64,000 nt of DNA from Gnetum montanum. Lineage: Eukaryota > Streptophyta > Gnetopsida > Gnetales > Gnetaceae. Positions 33,367 through 45,030 of this stretch are shown piece by piece; the stretch's first letter is position 1; every line of letters begins with the position of its first letter. The stretch covers positions 829,923-893,922 of the forward strand of contig MNCI01036132.1 of the NCBI GenBank assembly GCA_015680685.1, in the 5' to 3' direction. A model generated the notes under the pieces. It was not told the origin of the DNA. It did not search any database and was given only the letters and a program-made list of their open reading frames with translations. The translations under genes were made by a program, and so were the position numbers.

Positions 33367-36150
33367 TCATGTAGTTCCTGGTGGCGGTGGCTCCTCCATT
33401 GGTGCCTTCCCTTTGTCTTGTGCTCTAGGTTTTGAGGTTTGATGGTGTTGAAGTATAGTCTAGAGCTTCTCCTCTTTAGTCCAAGGGTCTTGTGCCATCC
33501 ATGCTAATGTTCCAATGTTTGACGGAGTCGGCACTTCCCACAAACAGGGTAGTTGTGGAAACATTTGATTGGCCTTAACATACCAAGCTGCGAACACCCG
33601 TCGTTCTTCCTCATAGGCTCTAGCTTTATCCTTATACTCCTGAAAATCTACTAGCCTTCGAGCCAAGTCTGTTGTGACAAATTTCTATCCTTAATAGCTA
33701 GCTTTTACCATCTCAAGTTTAGAATTTACAACTTCCAATTTCTCCAACAGATTCTTGCATTCTACAAATTCTGCTTCGTATTTGATGTGGGTGGTTGCTA
33801 CCTACTGCTCGAGCTTTGTTCTCATGTGCCCTACTGTTAACATGGCCAGGTTGGCATACCACAGACTTGCCAACTCCATGTACTCTATCAAATCTTAAAT
33901 CTGTAGGTCCTGACTTTTAACTTTCGCTTGGTGGGCAAAGGCATATGTGTCCAATATGGCCCACCAGTCAATGTGTTAAGCACTGATAGTGTTGATTTGG
34001 GCCTTGCCCATATGGATCTCCTTTTCAAGGATCTATTTATACATCCCCACCTGATCATGGAAGTGCTCCTTCAGCTTCTCATGTCGTTTAGCCTCATTCT
34101 GTCATGCGCTTATCTCAATAGCTGACTATTGATGAATGGTGCATACCTCCTCCATCAAGAGGGTTTGATTATCTCTCGCTAAACGACTTACATCTCAGTT
34201 GACCTGGATGAATTGTTCTCGTAATTGATGAAAGTGTTCATTGAGAATGTTCTTTTTCTTTTCTACAGTGGTCAACCGAAGGTTGTCTGCAACAAGCTGC
34301 TTGTTTTCTTCTTGTAAGGCCTTGAGTGCCTTAAGATGCGCATGAGTTTGCGCCTGTGCTATGGAGGCATCCCAAACAGCCTTCTCTCTTTCATCAGCCA
34401 CCCTTTTATTCTCTACTATTAGCGTGGTTAGCTGCTCAGTTCTAAAATTATCTAGCTGGTCTACGGGAACAAATTGCAGAGGGTCCCGTTGTGCTGCTTG
34501 TAAGGCCACGAGCTGCTCTTGTAGTTTCTGCACTTCACCTTCAGCATGCTTGTCCCTCACTTCTGTTAAGACCAGCTTCCCCTTTGTGGAAATGAGGTCT
34601 AACTGAATTACTGTAACATCCTAGGGCATGTCAAATAGGGACATCATTACTTGCCCTGTTTGAAGCAATCGATCAAGCACATCCTCATGTTTCGCAAGAG
34701 TCATTGAGGTTCTGGCCAGAGTTTGAGCATCTCGTGCTCCTGTAAAATGTGCCGGTGGCATAATAGGTACATTGAAGGATTCTTTGATGTGGTCTACAAC
34801 CACTTCTGTAGCTCCTACTGCATTTTGGTGTTGCATGACCACCACAATGGCCCCTTCACTAGTTTCTAATTGCACCTGGAAAGATGTCATGTTTCCTGAG
34901 ATCTGTTGTGACCATCTACTTTCCCCTCCTCCTATGTGAATAGATACTTCCCCCCATGTGCAATCCAACAAAACAATAGGCTGAATGCCATCATCGATGA
35001 TGTGGAAGAGGTTTACATCATCATGACTTTCCCAACTGACCATCTTAGCGATGGCCTTGAAATGGCTCATCGACGGTCTATAGTCTTGCAGCGACTATTG
35101 ATCCTAGCCTATGCTAGGCCCTGCTTCCTGTTGTTGGTTAGGACCTATGCTTGGAGGTTGGCTAGGTCCTACAAGTTGAGTTGTAGTTGGTCTAGCCATC
35201 TGTTCTTCTTGTTCTAGTCCCAGCTATTTGCCAGTGCTTTTCCTTGGAGCTGGCGCCTTTAGCAATTTAGCATATGAAGCATTTTGGGCTTCGTGGAGGA
35301 CATCATTGGTGTACCCTTGAATACCAACATGTCGGCAAAGCTTTCTAATAAGACAAGGGAAAGGCAGCGCCATTTTCCCTGTCTTCTGTTCCTCAAATCG
35401 CCTCAAGATCTCTATTAAATATAGATGGGATAGGTTAGCGTTAACCTTTCCCATCAACACTGCACATCCTCTAGCCGCATACATTGATATTCTTTTCAGG
35501 CACTTTGTAGGGAAGAGGTGATATGTTCCAATTTTAAAGTAAATTCTCTCTTTCGTCGTCAACTCACCAAATGTTTTATCTCTACCATAAGCCTTCTCCA
35601 ACCAATCCTTTCGTACATCAGGGTCTAAATTGGTGGATAACTGAGCAACTCTGGGCCCTGTGTTCAAAAGGTTTAACACTTCCGAAATGGCCTACGTGGA
35701 GAAGTCAACTGTCACACCACAAATATTGACAGTGGTGCCTTGCTCCCTATTGTACCAAAATTGATACATCTCTCCTAGGTACGAGGCATCGCTTTCAAAG
35801 AGGATAGGTCATAAGGGAGACCCTTTGAGGTGATCCCTAATGGCCTCAAGAGTGAACACTGCAAATGATTCAAAGTTCAATTCCACAATCACTGCAGCGA
35901 ATGTGGACTTCTTGTGGATGGCCTGAACACAATCTTGGGGCAATGTGAGCTATTATCCCTGTTCAGGCACTATCGTAGCTCCTCCTTCTGCCTACCCGGA
36001 CCGTATGGTAGGAGGATCTTCTTGATGGATGTTGAATGATTGTTCCTCCTATTCTACATGTTGTCTGACAGGATCTTGTCTTCCACCTCTCCAAGGTCAT
36101 TTGCTTCCACCTTGAGAAGGACCTTCCTGTTGTCCACATTTCAGGTCCAT
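33367..36150 (-). pseudogene. Element 1 ORF2: transposon-protein-like domain plus long coiled coil
   Basis: From ATG 36150 to TGA 33367 is exactly 928 codons in one frame, broken only by stops, mostly TAG at Gln-like positions. N-terminus is hydrophilic. The central domain (about 35890-35230) reads HLKGSPL, VNICGVTVDFS, LNLLNTGPRV, then YFKIGTYHLFPTKCLKRISM and MALPFPCLIRKLCRHVGI. This layout resembles the 'putative plant transposon protein' domain (Transposase_32-type: small-helix, L-P-F-P-x-L-I-x-x-L-C). The C-terminal half (34620-33460) is heptad-rich, e.g. EVQKLQEQLVALQAAQ and KALKALQEENKQLVADN, and ends EEPPPPGTT. Probably a structural or nucleic-acid-packaging partner of Gag (inference). 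Element 2 has lost the central domain and most of the coiled coil. Confidence 0.75.
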
Positions 36151-36618
36151 CTACAATCACACGGGGCTAAGCATTAGTAAGGTTGTTTTTAAAGTTAGGT
36201 TATACCTTACTACTTACCTTAATTAATGATCTTATGTTATCACGTGTGATATTGCCTAAAAAACTATAATAATGAGTCCTGTAACTTAGGTGGTTTTGTT
36301 TCAATTTTAGTTTCCTAGTATACCTAGGGATTACATGATTTTTAGGCACAATTATTCTAAGTGTTATAGTTAATTACCCTAAATGATGTCCTTTGGGCGA
36401 TGATAAACTTCAAAAAAGTTAGGCACTTTTTGGCAGATGTCCCTCCCCCACGACTAAGTAGAACACTCCAAGTTCAAGCAAACAAAATTAAAATCAGGGT
36501 ATCAACGAGTGAGATATACTGAGAAAAGCAAGGGTTGCTCAATCGTAAGTTGTAGAGAAAAAATTTGAAAACTCCCCCGTGTAAATGGAAAAAATGATGC
36601 TAAGTGTTGCAGGGCGGT

Positions 36619-36712
36619 CACCTATTTATAGGTTGTGGGGATGTAATATCGCGTACGATACATCGTGTACGTGATATCATGTTGGCCGCAATATCGCGTA
36701 CGCGATATCACG
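36619..36712 (-). promoter_or_regulatory. Internal promoter-like module upstream of ORF2
   Basis: Minus strand: ATATCGCGTACGCGATAT (36708-36691, identical to the LTR palindrome), two more degenerate palindromic units (around 36675 and 36650), then CCTATAAATAGG (36632-36621), about 470 bp before the ORF2 ATG. The order and spacing match the LTR promoter. The homologous place in element 2 (56900-56960) keeps the arrangement in decayed form. Confidence 0.6.
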
Positions 36713-36719
36713 ATCCTAG

Positions 36720-38099
36720 TGACATGAGGCACAACAAAAATACCAAATTTTTAAAGGATTTTCTTGAAATCATCATTGTAAGCTAAGGACATTAGGATAT
36801 TATGAAGGAGTTCTAGGGTAATTCCATTAATTCGAAAGGCACAATTAATGATGATGGTGTGGATTTTATCAATAGAACCTTGGATGGGAGAAAAAGGCTA
36901 TGTAATGGTACATAGGAACGTGGAACTTCAGAGGGATAATAGTAGGGAAAGAAAATCATTTGAAAATTATGCTAAGGGTAAGAAATGGTGTGTGTGAGCT
37001 ATGTCATAAATGAAGATTACAAAATATTACACAAGTGGATCCTCCCCAAAGTAGGTTTCAACCTATAATGCCCTTGTGTAACCACACTTAAAGTGTCTGT
37101 GGGCACTAGAAGGGTTAAATGTAATCTGCACTAACTATACAAAACACACACATGTAAATATCACTGGAATGAGGTAAGAATTATATGTTACACATGACAC
37201 AAGCTAAACTTACACGAACAGTGAGATGAGACGAACTAGAGAATGGGATTGTAGAGATTGGGACATGAGGTAACTGACCCAGGGCATAATGAATCCTGCA
37301 TGTAAAGCATGATTAAGGTGTCATTAACCTATCGTTCCAAGATCAGGACCAAGTCCATTCCTCTAATCAGTGACATCGCATTGTTTCATCTCATGATGAG
37401 CAACTATGAGAGTACCATAACAACAAGGCGTACGATCACTTGGCATTTTATACATGGGATGAGTGATTTTTTTTGTGGCACTTTTCTTTCCGTTTTCTTT
37501 TTCTTTTTTTTCTCTTTTTTTTTTCTTTGAATACTAAATCCAGAGAAGTAGCCAACCTTCAGGCATGGATGCATGTCTTTCCAGTGGGACCCCCTAGAAC
37601 AGCATTGGATTTTTGAGTGCCCTTTTGATTACTCTTACTCCCATTTTTATTAAATCTACAAGGATCTTAGTACAACCACGTTGCATGATAACTCCCACAG
37701 ACATCACCAAAGAGAATCCACAAGTCCCCTTGATGTCACATCCTAATCATTCCCTCTTGGTCCCTCCTTCTTCATTCTTGGGTACAATGAACACAAAATT
37801 AATTTTAAGTTTTAAAAATGTTAAGAATATCACTGTACCCTTGAACAGAACCTCTTATTTGTAGAGTGTATGAGTGGATGTAATCGGCTCACTGTCCAAA
37901 TAATTGATCACTCATGACTTAATAACATAGAACACACCTCAACCAACGATCCACATGAGTGTTTTATTCATAGATGAGATTACTTACAAAAATGTAAAAA
38001 GACAAAAACACAAAAAGATAAAAAGAAAAAACAAAAAGTTGAAAAATGAAAAACTGGAAAATAAAAAATTGTAAAATTAAAGAAAATAAAAATTGGTTA
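36720..38099. other. ORF1-ORF2 intergenic spacer of element 1
   Basis: About 1.4 kb without coding. Contains a pyrimidine tract at about 37490-37527 (purine-rich on the coding strand) and an A-rich tract at 37980-38100 just after the ORF1 stop. Conserved in elements 2 (57000-58278) and 3 (62980-63956), including AACCTATAATGCCCTTGTGT, so it is probably functional leader or packaging sequence. Confidence 0.5.
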
Positions 38100-40096
38100 T
38101 TAATCTTGCTTGTTATTAGAATGGGGGGTATCCCCATAACTAATCGGTTGAGGATAGCAAGGATTAATAAATGAAAGATGAAGATCCTTGCATGTTGGAA
38201 ATATTCTGGCTTGGTCATATCTACCCCATCAGGGTTCACACACTTGATTATAATGAGCATAGTGGAGCAATTTATACGATGTAGTTCCCGAATAGCGAGT
38301 TGACCCACTATGATGTTTGAGACCGTTAGATGGTATGCAAGGATCGGGTTGTTGCTCTTCATATCTGTGTTCATTGGGCCATATTATTGTTGGAGTGTGA
38401 GTTGGTGGCCCTGATGAAGTTACATGAGGTGTTGGGTTCGAAGATAAGGGTGCACCACAGTGTGGGACTTGTGCTAAGTTGGAGGATGCAGTGGCCTCGG
38501 AATTATGTTGTCCCTTCTTACAATCATGTTTAAAGAAGGGGCACTTTGGATGTTGAGGAGGCCTCTCACTGCTGTTGGAAGTAGAAGCACAAGTAACGTT
38601 CGTGGGTTATTGTTGTGGTGTAGGCACCTTAGGAACAGTTGGTGGCAATGTAGAAGGAGGGGAAAATGAGAATGTTGAAAGTTAGGAGGAGTGTAGGGTA
38701 CACAAGATGGTGGTTGTGTTGGAGGCATGGGCTGATAGTATTGAGGAGAATGGTACTTTGGTGAGATAAAGTGTGTTGGCCTAATTGGAGAAATAGGATG
38801 TTGAACAAGATAAGCGTTTGCGTTTGGATGATACAAAGGGTGTCTCTAGTTTAGTGGTGGTCTCCCCCATGACTGGGATTGTTTCCACTGTGATTGAACA
38901 CAGTATCTCTGTACGAACTCTGGATGTAACATATTTCCCCAATGTTCATGTAAATGTAAAAATATTGGGCATTGTCCTTTGGGGTGATCATACAGGCATA
39001 TGTTGCATTCATACGTATGATTGGCAGTTGAGTTCTTATTTTCGTTATCCCTTCTTTCTGATTGTCTAATGTTTTTTCATGCTTCTTGGGTTGTCAAAAT
39101 TCTATCTCCAATAATGTTGATAAATTCTCCACACTTTTGATATGTCCATTCCAAAATCTTATTAATCTTTGCCTCGGCTTCTTCTAATGTTTGTTGTGTT
39201 GGCAAAGATGATGCTTTTTCCTTGTGATTGGTTAATTTCTCCTCTTTATGATCATGGACCTTTGTTAAGTTGAGATTTAGATTCCGTTGATGTTTTTCAA
39301 CACTCTCCCATCTAGCCATTTCTCCTTCTTCTTTTGCTACACATTTAATAAGCTCTTGGACTTGATGGGTTCATAGTTTGCATAATTGACCTTGGGCATA
39401 CATCCCTAAGGTCTCTCTTGTTGCATCACGAAGCCCATCAATGATATGATACATTAGCCTTTCCTCGGAAAACCCATGGCCTGGACAATTGTTTAACTGT
39501 GAATAATATCTTTCTAAGGCCATATCCAAGGGTTCATGTTTTCCTTGTTTCCATCCTTGGATTTGTTTCCTCAAGGCTGACACTCTTACGTAGGTTTGAT
39601 ATTTTTCATTAAAGACTTCTATCATTGTTGACCAACATCGTATTGAATTTGGTTTTAACGATCTATACCATACTTTTTCTTGGTCAACGAGTGTCATAGG
39701 AAATAGCTTAAGTTTTTGCCACCCATTATCAATGTTATTCCATGCACAGGCATAGTAGAATGCTTGTAAATGTTGATGCGGATCTAAGTCATAGCCTCCT
39801 GAAAATTTAGAAAAGTTGTTTAAATCGAGCCTGGGTAGACGGCTCTCTTTACGATGCCTATGTGAGATTCAAATAGCCTCTTGTATTTTCGTTAAGCTTG
39901 TAGTGGCCAATAGGGGTTCATCGTCATCAGGTAAGTTATGCTTTCATGTGTTGGGATGACATTGCTTTCATTCATGTTTATAAGAAACCCCCACTTCAGG
40001 TTGTGTACTCCAATCTTCATCATCATATAGTTTGTTGGTTCTCCAATGAACTTACTCACTAAGTGTGGCATTATCGTGATCTTGTAAGAGAGTCAT
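38100..40096 (-). pseudogene. Element 1 ORF1: Gag
   Basis: Minus strand from ATG 40096 (MTLLQDHDNATLSE). The capsid domain (about 39850-39370) has LDLNNFSKFSGGYDLDPHQH, LKLFPMTLVDQEKVWYRSL, SMIEVFNEKY-like and LEERL-like segments, and HGFSEERLMYHIIDGL. A Lys/Glu-rich helix follows (MARWESVEKHQRNLNLNL). Then a variant knuckle at about 38990-39040, C-N-I-C-L-Y-D-H-P-K-G-Q-C (CX2CX3HX4C, one residue shorter than the standard form). A Pro/His/Ser-rich tail follows to TAA 38100. One net frameshift near 38680 and several TAG/TGA stops. Confidence 0.82.
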
Positions 40097-40215
40097 GGTT
40101 GTGAAATTGTGTGTGAATTTATATGTGACTTTTATAATTATTTCTTTCTTAAAAGATATATCCTTAAGTCCTGTACAGCATTGTATGATATAACTAATCT
40201 AAATAACTAGCATGT

Positions 40216-40233
40216 CATCGGAAATGGCGCCAA
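40216..40233 (-). promoter_or_regulatory. Primer binding site (tRNA-Asp type)
   Basis: Minus strand TTGGCGCCATTTCCGAT directly follows the 5' LTR. It matches the start of the tRNA-Asp-complementary TGGCGCCGTTGCCGGGGA used by Athila-group elements (recollection). Element 2 has TGGTGCCATTTCTGGGGAC at 60398-60415, which supplies the GGGGA part. Confidence 0.7.
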
Positions 40234-41060
40234 TGATGAGTGGCGAGGTACCCCTACACTTAACCATACGAATACGAGTGTTACACGCGTGATCCGGTCG
40301 AACTCCGCAGATGGACTAGTTGTGGCATCTAGAAAATTAGCCTTAGGTTGTAGTTTGTTGTCTTTCCACCTAGACTAGTATTAGCTTTTTCACATATGGG
40401 TTAGTCCAGAGTGAGGTGTATGATGGGTTTCTAGTCTAATGCTATTCCTAAAGACAATGGAAAGTAATATTATCTAAGCTAAGATAGAAAGGGTAAGAGA
40501 AAGTCTAATCTAGACTAAGTGTGATGAGCATCCGTTCCTTGATTATCCGTACACATATTGGACTTTGTGCATGACTACCACTGGAATTACCAAGCGCAGA
40601 TCCTAGGTACACTACTGGGTTACCAAGTAGTCACACTTAAATACTCATAATCAAGTCATAATCATTTCGTGTTTTAACATGAGATAAGGGTGAGAGAGAC
40701 TAACTAGGAAATTAGTAAATAACAATTAATTAAATAATTAAACTAAGTGAATGCTGCAATGATGAAGTAATCTCAATCTTTATTTCATTCATGTGTGTGT
40801 CCAAGTATGCCACACTCGAATAAGGATGTCGTACAATTACAATCACCACACTACAGGCATACACTGGGAAATATTCTAACTCTGGAATGGAAAAACTGCA
40901 AGAGTTTGGGTAAGGAACTAAATCTAAGTGCCTAAAACTAGGAAAGCCACTTCTTATTTATAGACATTGCAATGGGCCGCGATATTGCATATGCGATATT
41001 GCGACTGGCATGCGATATCATGTACACGATATCACGGTCGCCCTAAATTATGACTCATCA
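40234..41060 (-). repeat. Element 1 5' LTR
   Basis: Direct repeat of 32409-33202, 33 bp longer because an extra palindromic unit lies upstream of the TATA box (TATA complement at 40955-40962). Starts TGATGAGTGGCGAGG, ends TGACTCATCA. CTAGC follows at 41061-41065. Confidence 0.93.
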
Positions 41061-41065
41061 CTAGC
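41061..41065. repeat. Target site duplication, right (CTAGC)
   Basis: Identical to 32404-32408 on the other side of element 1. Confidence 0.92.
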
Positions 41066-42645
41066 ACTTGTGGATTAATTCATTGGTGCATTAACTATTA
41101 AGGATTTGTAGTTTAAGAGGTAGGAAATATATGCTAATTTCTCTTATGATATTCTAACAAATAACTTTGTGCATTTTTTATTATTCATGTGTTGTCTATT
41201 TATCTGTTGAATTAATTTTCTACACTCATGATGAGTTAAGATGCTAGATCTAATGAGATTTTTTTTCATCTATAAACCTATTTACATTCAAGTAATGTGC
41301 TCTTTCTCTTGTGATGAAATTAAATGGTTTTGTCATGATTCTTGTCTTATCCCATTGTTGGATCATTTTTGGTATTTGACAATAAAATTTTCATTGATGT
41401 TTTTTTGCTCAATCTCATGACAATCTTAATTTTATTTTATAACACTATTCTAATGTCATTCATGCCTTCCTAAATTACTCTACATTTTTTCTATTGGTCT
41501 AAGCTTGTCCTTGTAGGCATGTCTTATAAGAAGTAATTCAATGTTTTAGTAATCTAAGAATTTCTTTGTAGAAAGAAATTGGACAATCTCTACAATAAGT
41601 AGTTCTATCAAGTTATACCTTTGGGTTATTTTACTAGTTTGAGTCATAATTTATGATCTAAACAATCCTTACAAGAAGCAATTTAGTTTTCTACTAGTCT
41701 AAGCATTTCTTTATGTTTTTTTTTTAAATGGAGGAGTAGGGATTGGTGGTGCAGGTGAGGGGAAGGGGGACGGGGGTGGGGTGGGTGTGTGATTGGTGTG
41801 ATTTTGTGCTCTACTAGTTTTTGCAATTTCTTATGGGGAGCATTTTAACATTTGTATTTTTTATGATGTCTTATTCATCAAGGTCTTCTTATCAGTACTC
41901 ATCTTAAACATATGGGAAATTTTTCTCCTCAATGTCCTCTTTATATAAGTAAAGAATAATTTTTTCATGTTTTTTTAGTATCCTGTTTCGCAGGATGCTT
42001 GGAAATGGACATCCAGAATTTATAACTTTCAACCATTCATCAATAAAGCCATTCTTTTGATTAGCCTACTTTCTCTACTTCATTTCTTTACATTTGGAAT
42101 TTTTTTCAATCCCTTGTTCTATCCTCTATTTAGAAGATTTAGTGTATAGTTATTTTCTAGTAGCAAGAGTATAACTATGACCTTTCTTCAAGTGTCAAAT
42201 ACCAAATTCTCAAAGATGTCACTTTTTAGCTATAACTTCAAGCAAAACATATCCTAGTAAAAGTTGAAAATTTAATTAGTTTTCTAGAGTATTTATTTTT
42301 TTTTATTTTTTTTTTGGAGATTCAAGAATGGAAAGCTTTCAGCTTTTGTTACTATTTATTCTCTATGTTTGATTCTTTTTACTTTAGAGAGAGATTTCTC
42401 CTTCTCTTTATAAGAAACCCTTTAGTAAGAATTGAAAACCTATGAGGGTGCTTTTGAATAAGAGAAAGGCATGATCCTTTGCCTACCCTAAAGGGGAGGA
42501 TTTTTAGGATTGATTGCAAGGATGAAAACCTGGAAAGACATTCCCACCATTGGGATTTTCCTTCACACTCTCTGTTTGATGATCTAGTGCACTTTAAATT
42601 TTTAAAATATTTTTAGTTATTTTTAAGGGTTCAACATTATCTATA
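41066..42645. other. Decayed sequence, no gene
   Basis: AT-rich, many T runs, no open frame with family resemblance. Holds a G-rich tract at 41731-41795. Confidence 0.45.
41759..41785 (+). other. G-quadruplex-type tract
   Basis: GGGG-AA-GGGGG-AC-GGGGG-T-GGGG-T-GGG: five G runs of 3-5 with loops of 1-2 bases, in an otherwise AT-rich setting. It satisfies the usual G4 pattern with very short loops. Confidence 0.75.
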
Positions 42646-42649
42646 GGCT

Positions 42650-42820
42650 AACAATAAGATGTTAGCCTATTAGTAAGACTCTTAATTTGAAAGTTCCAAG
42701 TCATTGGTTCAATTTTGGTAGACAACATTGTATTATAAAGTGCTAATTGAATTCTATATCTTAGGGTATACCTACATTACAACTATTTTAGGATTCCAAC
42801 ATCCCCATCCCCCTCCCCAA
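42650..42820 (+). mobile_element. tRNA-derived SINE, copy 2
   Basis: A-box-like TAGCCTATTAGTAAGA (42663-42678) and B-box-like GGTTCAATTTT (42706-42716), followed by a tail with TATATCTTAGGGTATACCTA and CATCCCCATCCCC. Head aligns with 31511-31605 and tail resembles 31925-31975. Confidence 0.6.
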
Positions 42821-43439
42821 TGAATCTACCACCTTAGTCTTATTATCAAATTTCTAAATGTTTAATGGTTTTGCACAAGGTCTTGTCATTCTACCCTATT
42901 CGTTATGGTTGGATTAGTGATGGGTTTTAGTTGTACCTTATGGATGTTGTTATGGTTTTTCTTTGGAAACTTTGTCTCATACAAAGTGGTTGTACTATGA
43001 GGCTAAGATTAGTTTGATGTAAGATGTATCTTTTTGTTTGTATTATGTGGCTACCTAGTTTACGATCCTTGATCTCTCAAAGTAAGGAACCTATATTTTT
43101 TCATTCGATGCTTATGTATTAACTTCCCCCCTTTTTATATGTTATATATGTAGCTAATGATTCATTGGGTTCTAAGGATGTTCATCTTGATCATAAGACC
43201 TACAAGAAAAGTAAAAGTACATACAGACACTAATTTGTCAAACCATTTTTCTATTAGCATTTTTCTCTCTTGAATTAATTATTTCTTCTTTTGAAAGTAT
43301 GAGCTTTTTTGTATGAATGCTACTATGTTCATAGGACTCAATAGAAAAAATATTTTCAAGTCTTTATGAAATGTAGAAAAAAAACCTACTAGTGCTATTG
43401 GTTAGTGCTATTGGTTAGATTGATTAATGATAACAAACT

Positions 43440-44840
43440 ACTTATAGAGTTACAAATTATGCTAGATGGTTTGAAAATAAATTTGCTAAGTGTAAGCATC
43501 AAGTTGAAGAAGATCTTGTAAAATTTGTAAAGAAAATGTAAATTATTTTACAAAAAAAATCCCTTTAATTCTAAAACTCAAAAAGCCTTAGCTAAAGCTC
43601 ATTATGCTAAACAATGTTAGAATGTTTTTAAAGCTAAAAGTGCTCTTACTAAAAGTTACATGGGTTAGCTAAAAATTGAAGATGAATCATGCAAGAAATT
43701 TTTTAAATTTCTAAAAGGAAAGGGTCAAGTACCTAAACTAAAATCATGTTATAGAAATGATTCCATCATTAAAGATCCTAATACTATTAACAATTTTTTA
43801 GCAAATCAATTTTCTTCTATTTTTTCTTTCAAAAGATTTCATGAAGAATCCTTCTAGGCCTTTGGTATACATATTCCTCATCTTATATTAGAAGTGCATG
43901 AAAATATTCATGAAGAAAAATTTATAGTGAAAGAAATCAAAGTAGCAACCTTTAGTTTAGTAGATTATCTCTTTCATGTTTTCTAATAAGCTATTAAAAA
44001 AGTTTTTCTTAGTGAAAATATTAATAAAGATTTGATTTGTATTATTCCTAAGAATGAAAATCCTCAACATATTAGTAATTGGAAACCTATTACTCTTCTT
44101 AACAATACATAAAAAAATTTGGATAAATGCATGACTTGTCAAATTTAGAAGGTTATTATTGAAGATATCATCAAACTTGAGTAGACTAGTTTTGTTAAAG
44201 GTAGATATATCTTAAATAATGTTATTGCAACTTGGGAGGGAAGGTGATGGGGTTCTAATGCTAACCAAGACATTGCTTTTTATTAAGTTATATTATGCTA
44301 AGGCTTATGATAAGGTTGAATAGAATTTCATTATTTCTTATCTCCATAAACTAGAATTTGGTGATTATTTTATTTGTCTTATTCGTACTTACTAATGCTA
44401 ATAATCAAGTTGCTACTAATTTTGGATCAAGTTCCTCCTTTTCTCTTTAACAGTCAGTTCGTCAAGGTTGTCATCTAGCTCCCTATCTTTTTATTATTAC
44501 TGTAGAATTTCTTTCACATAATCTACATTATGATCTAAAAAGGAATATCATTAAGGAAATTTTAATTGATAATCAAGGTATGAAATTACTTAACATGCAC
44601 TTTTAGATGATTTTTTATGATAAACAATTCTCTGAAACATATTAATACTTTTTTATCTAGAGTAGAGCATTACTACATGTTATCTAGCTCTTAGATTAAT
44701 TAACAAAAATCTAATATGTTTTTCTTTAAAATTTTAAGAATACATTTTTCTTTGGAACCTAATCTTAGTATGTTTTGAAATTATGTTGTTAATAAAATTA
44801 AAAAGATGGTTGATAAATGAAAAGAAAAAAACATCACTTA
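43440..44840 (+). pseudogene. LINE (non-LTR) reverse transcriptase remnant
   Basis: Plus-strand frames with many stops. A linker region EDESCKKFFKFLKGKG is at about 43683. NKDLICIIPK then ISNWKPITLLNNT at 44020-44110 matches LINE-1-type 'LIPK...NWRPI(T/S)LLN'. Next is TSFVKGRYILNNVIATWEG ('Q-x-x-F-x-x-GR-x-I-x-D-N'), then SVRQGCHLAPYLFII at 44455-44500 ('RQG(C/D)PLSPxLF'). The F-A-D-D box at about 44600 is destroyed. Dead copy. Its 3' end abuts the plus-strand gypsy protease remnant, so it probably inserted into that element and removed the gag side. Confidence 0.8.
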
Positions 44841-44849
44841 TATTTAAGG

Positions 44850-45030
44850 TAGGTGATTCAATGTAATTTGAAGCTATCTTCATGATGATATGTAAGTGTC
44901 TTTGTGTCAACGGTATACTAGGACATCCTTGGCTAGCTCAACACCAAGTTGTATCTTCTTTCATACACCAGGAGATAAACATTTCTATTTGTAACTATAA
45001 GATAATCATCTTAGTGGCAAATAGATTCTA
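44850..45030 (+). pseudogene. Protease remnant of the second Tat-like element
   Basis: Plus strand FEAIFMM...VNGILGHPWLAQHQVVSSFIHQEI aligns with the minus-strand protease end at 19.7 kb (HTLERSWLTQLRVVSSPIH-EI): shared W-L-x-Q, V-V-S-S and I-H-x-E-I. Only the C-terminal part survives, with one TAA. Confidence 0.7.

Larger units (their letters stand above)
32409..41060 (-). mobile_element. Element 1: complete non-autonomous LTR retrotransposon
   Basis: 8,652 bp, transcribed on the minus strand. Two direct LTRs (794 and 827 bp) start TGATGAGT and end ACTCATCA. It has a tRNA-Asp-type primer site, a short purine tract and a CTAGC target duplication. Internally it encodes only a Gag-type ORF1 and a large ORF2; no protease, RT, RNase H or integrase is seen in about 7.0 kb. 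It therefore depends on another element for mobility (large-retrotransposon-derivative type). Elements 2 (54646) and 3 (61227) are relatives. Confidence 0.93.

Noticed and set aside
34361-35217. Plus-strand open frames in element 1
   Set aside because: Shadows of the minus-strand ORF2, which is supported by exact frame length and by homology to element 2.
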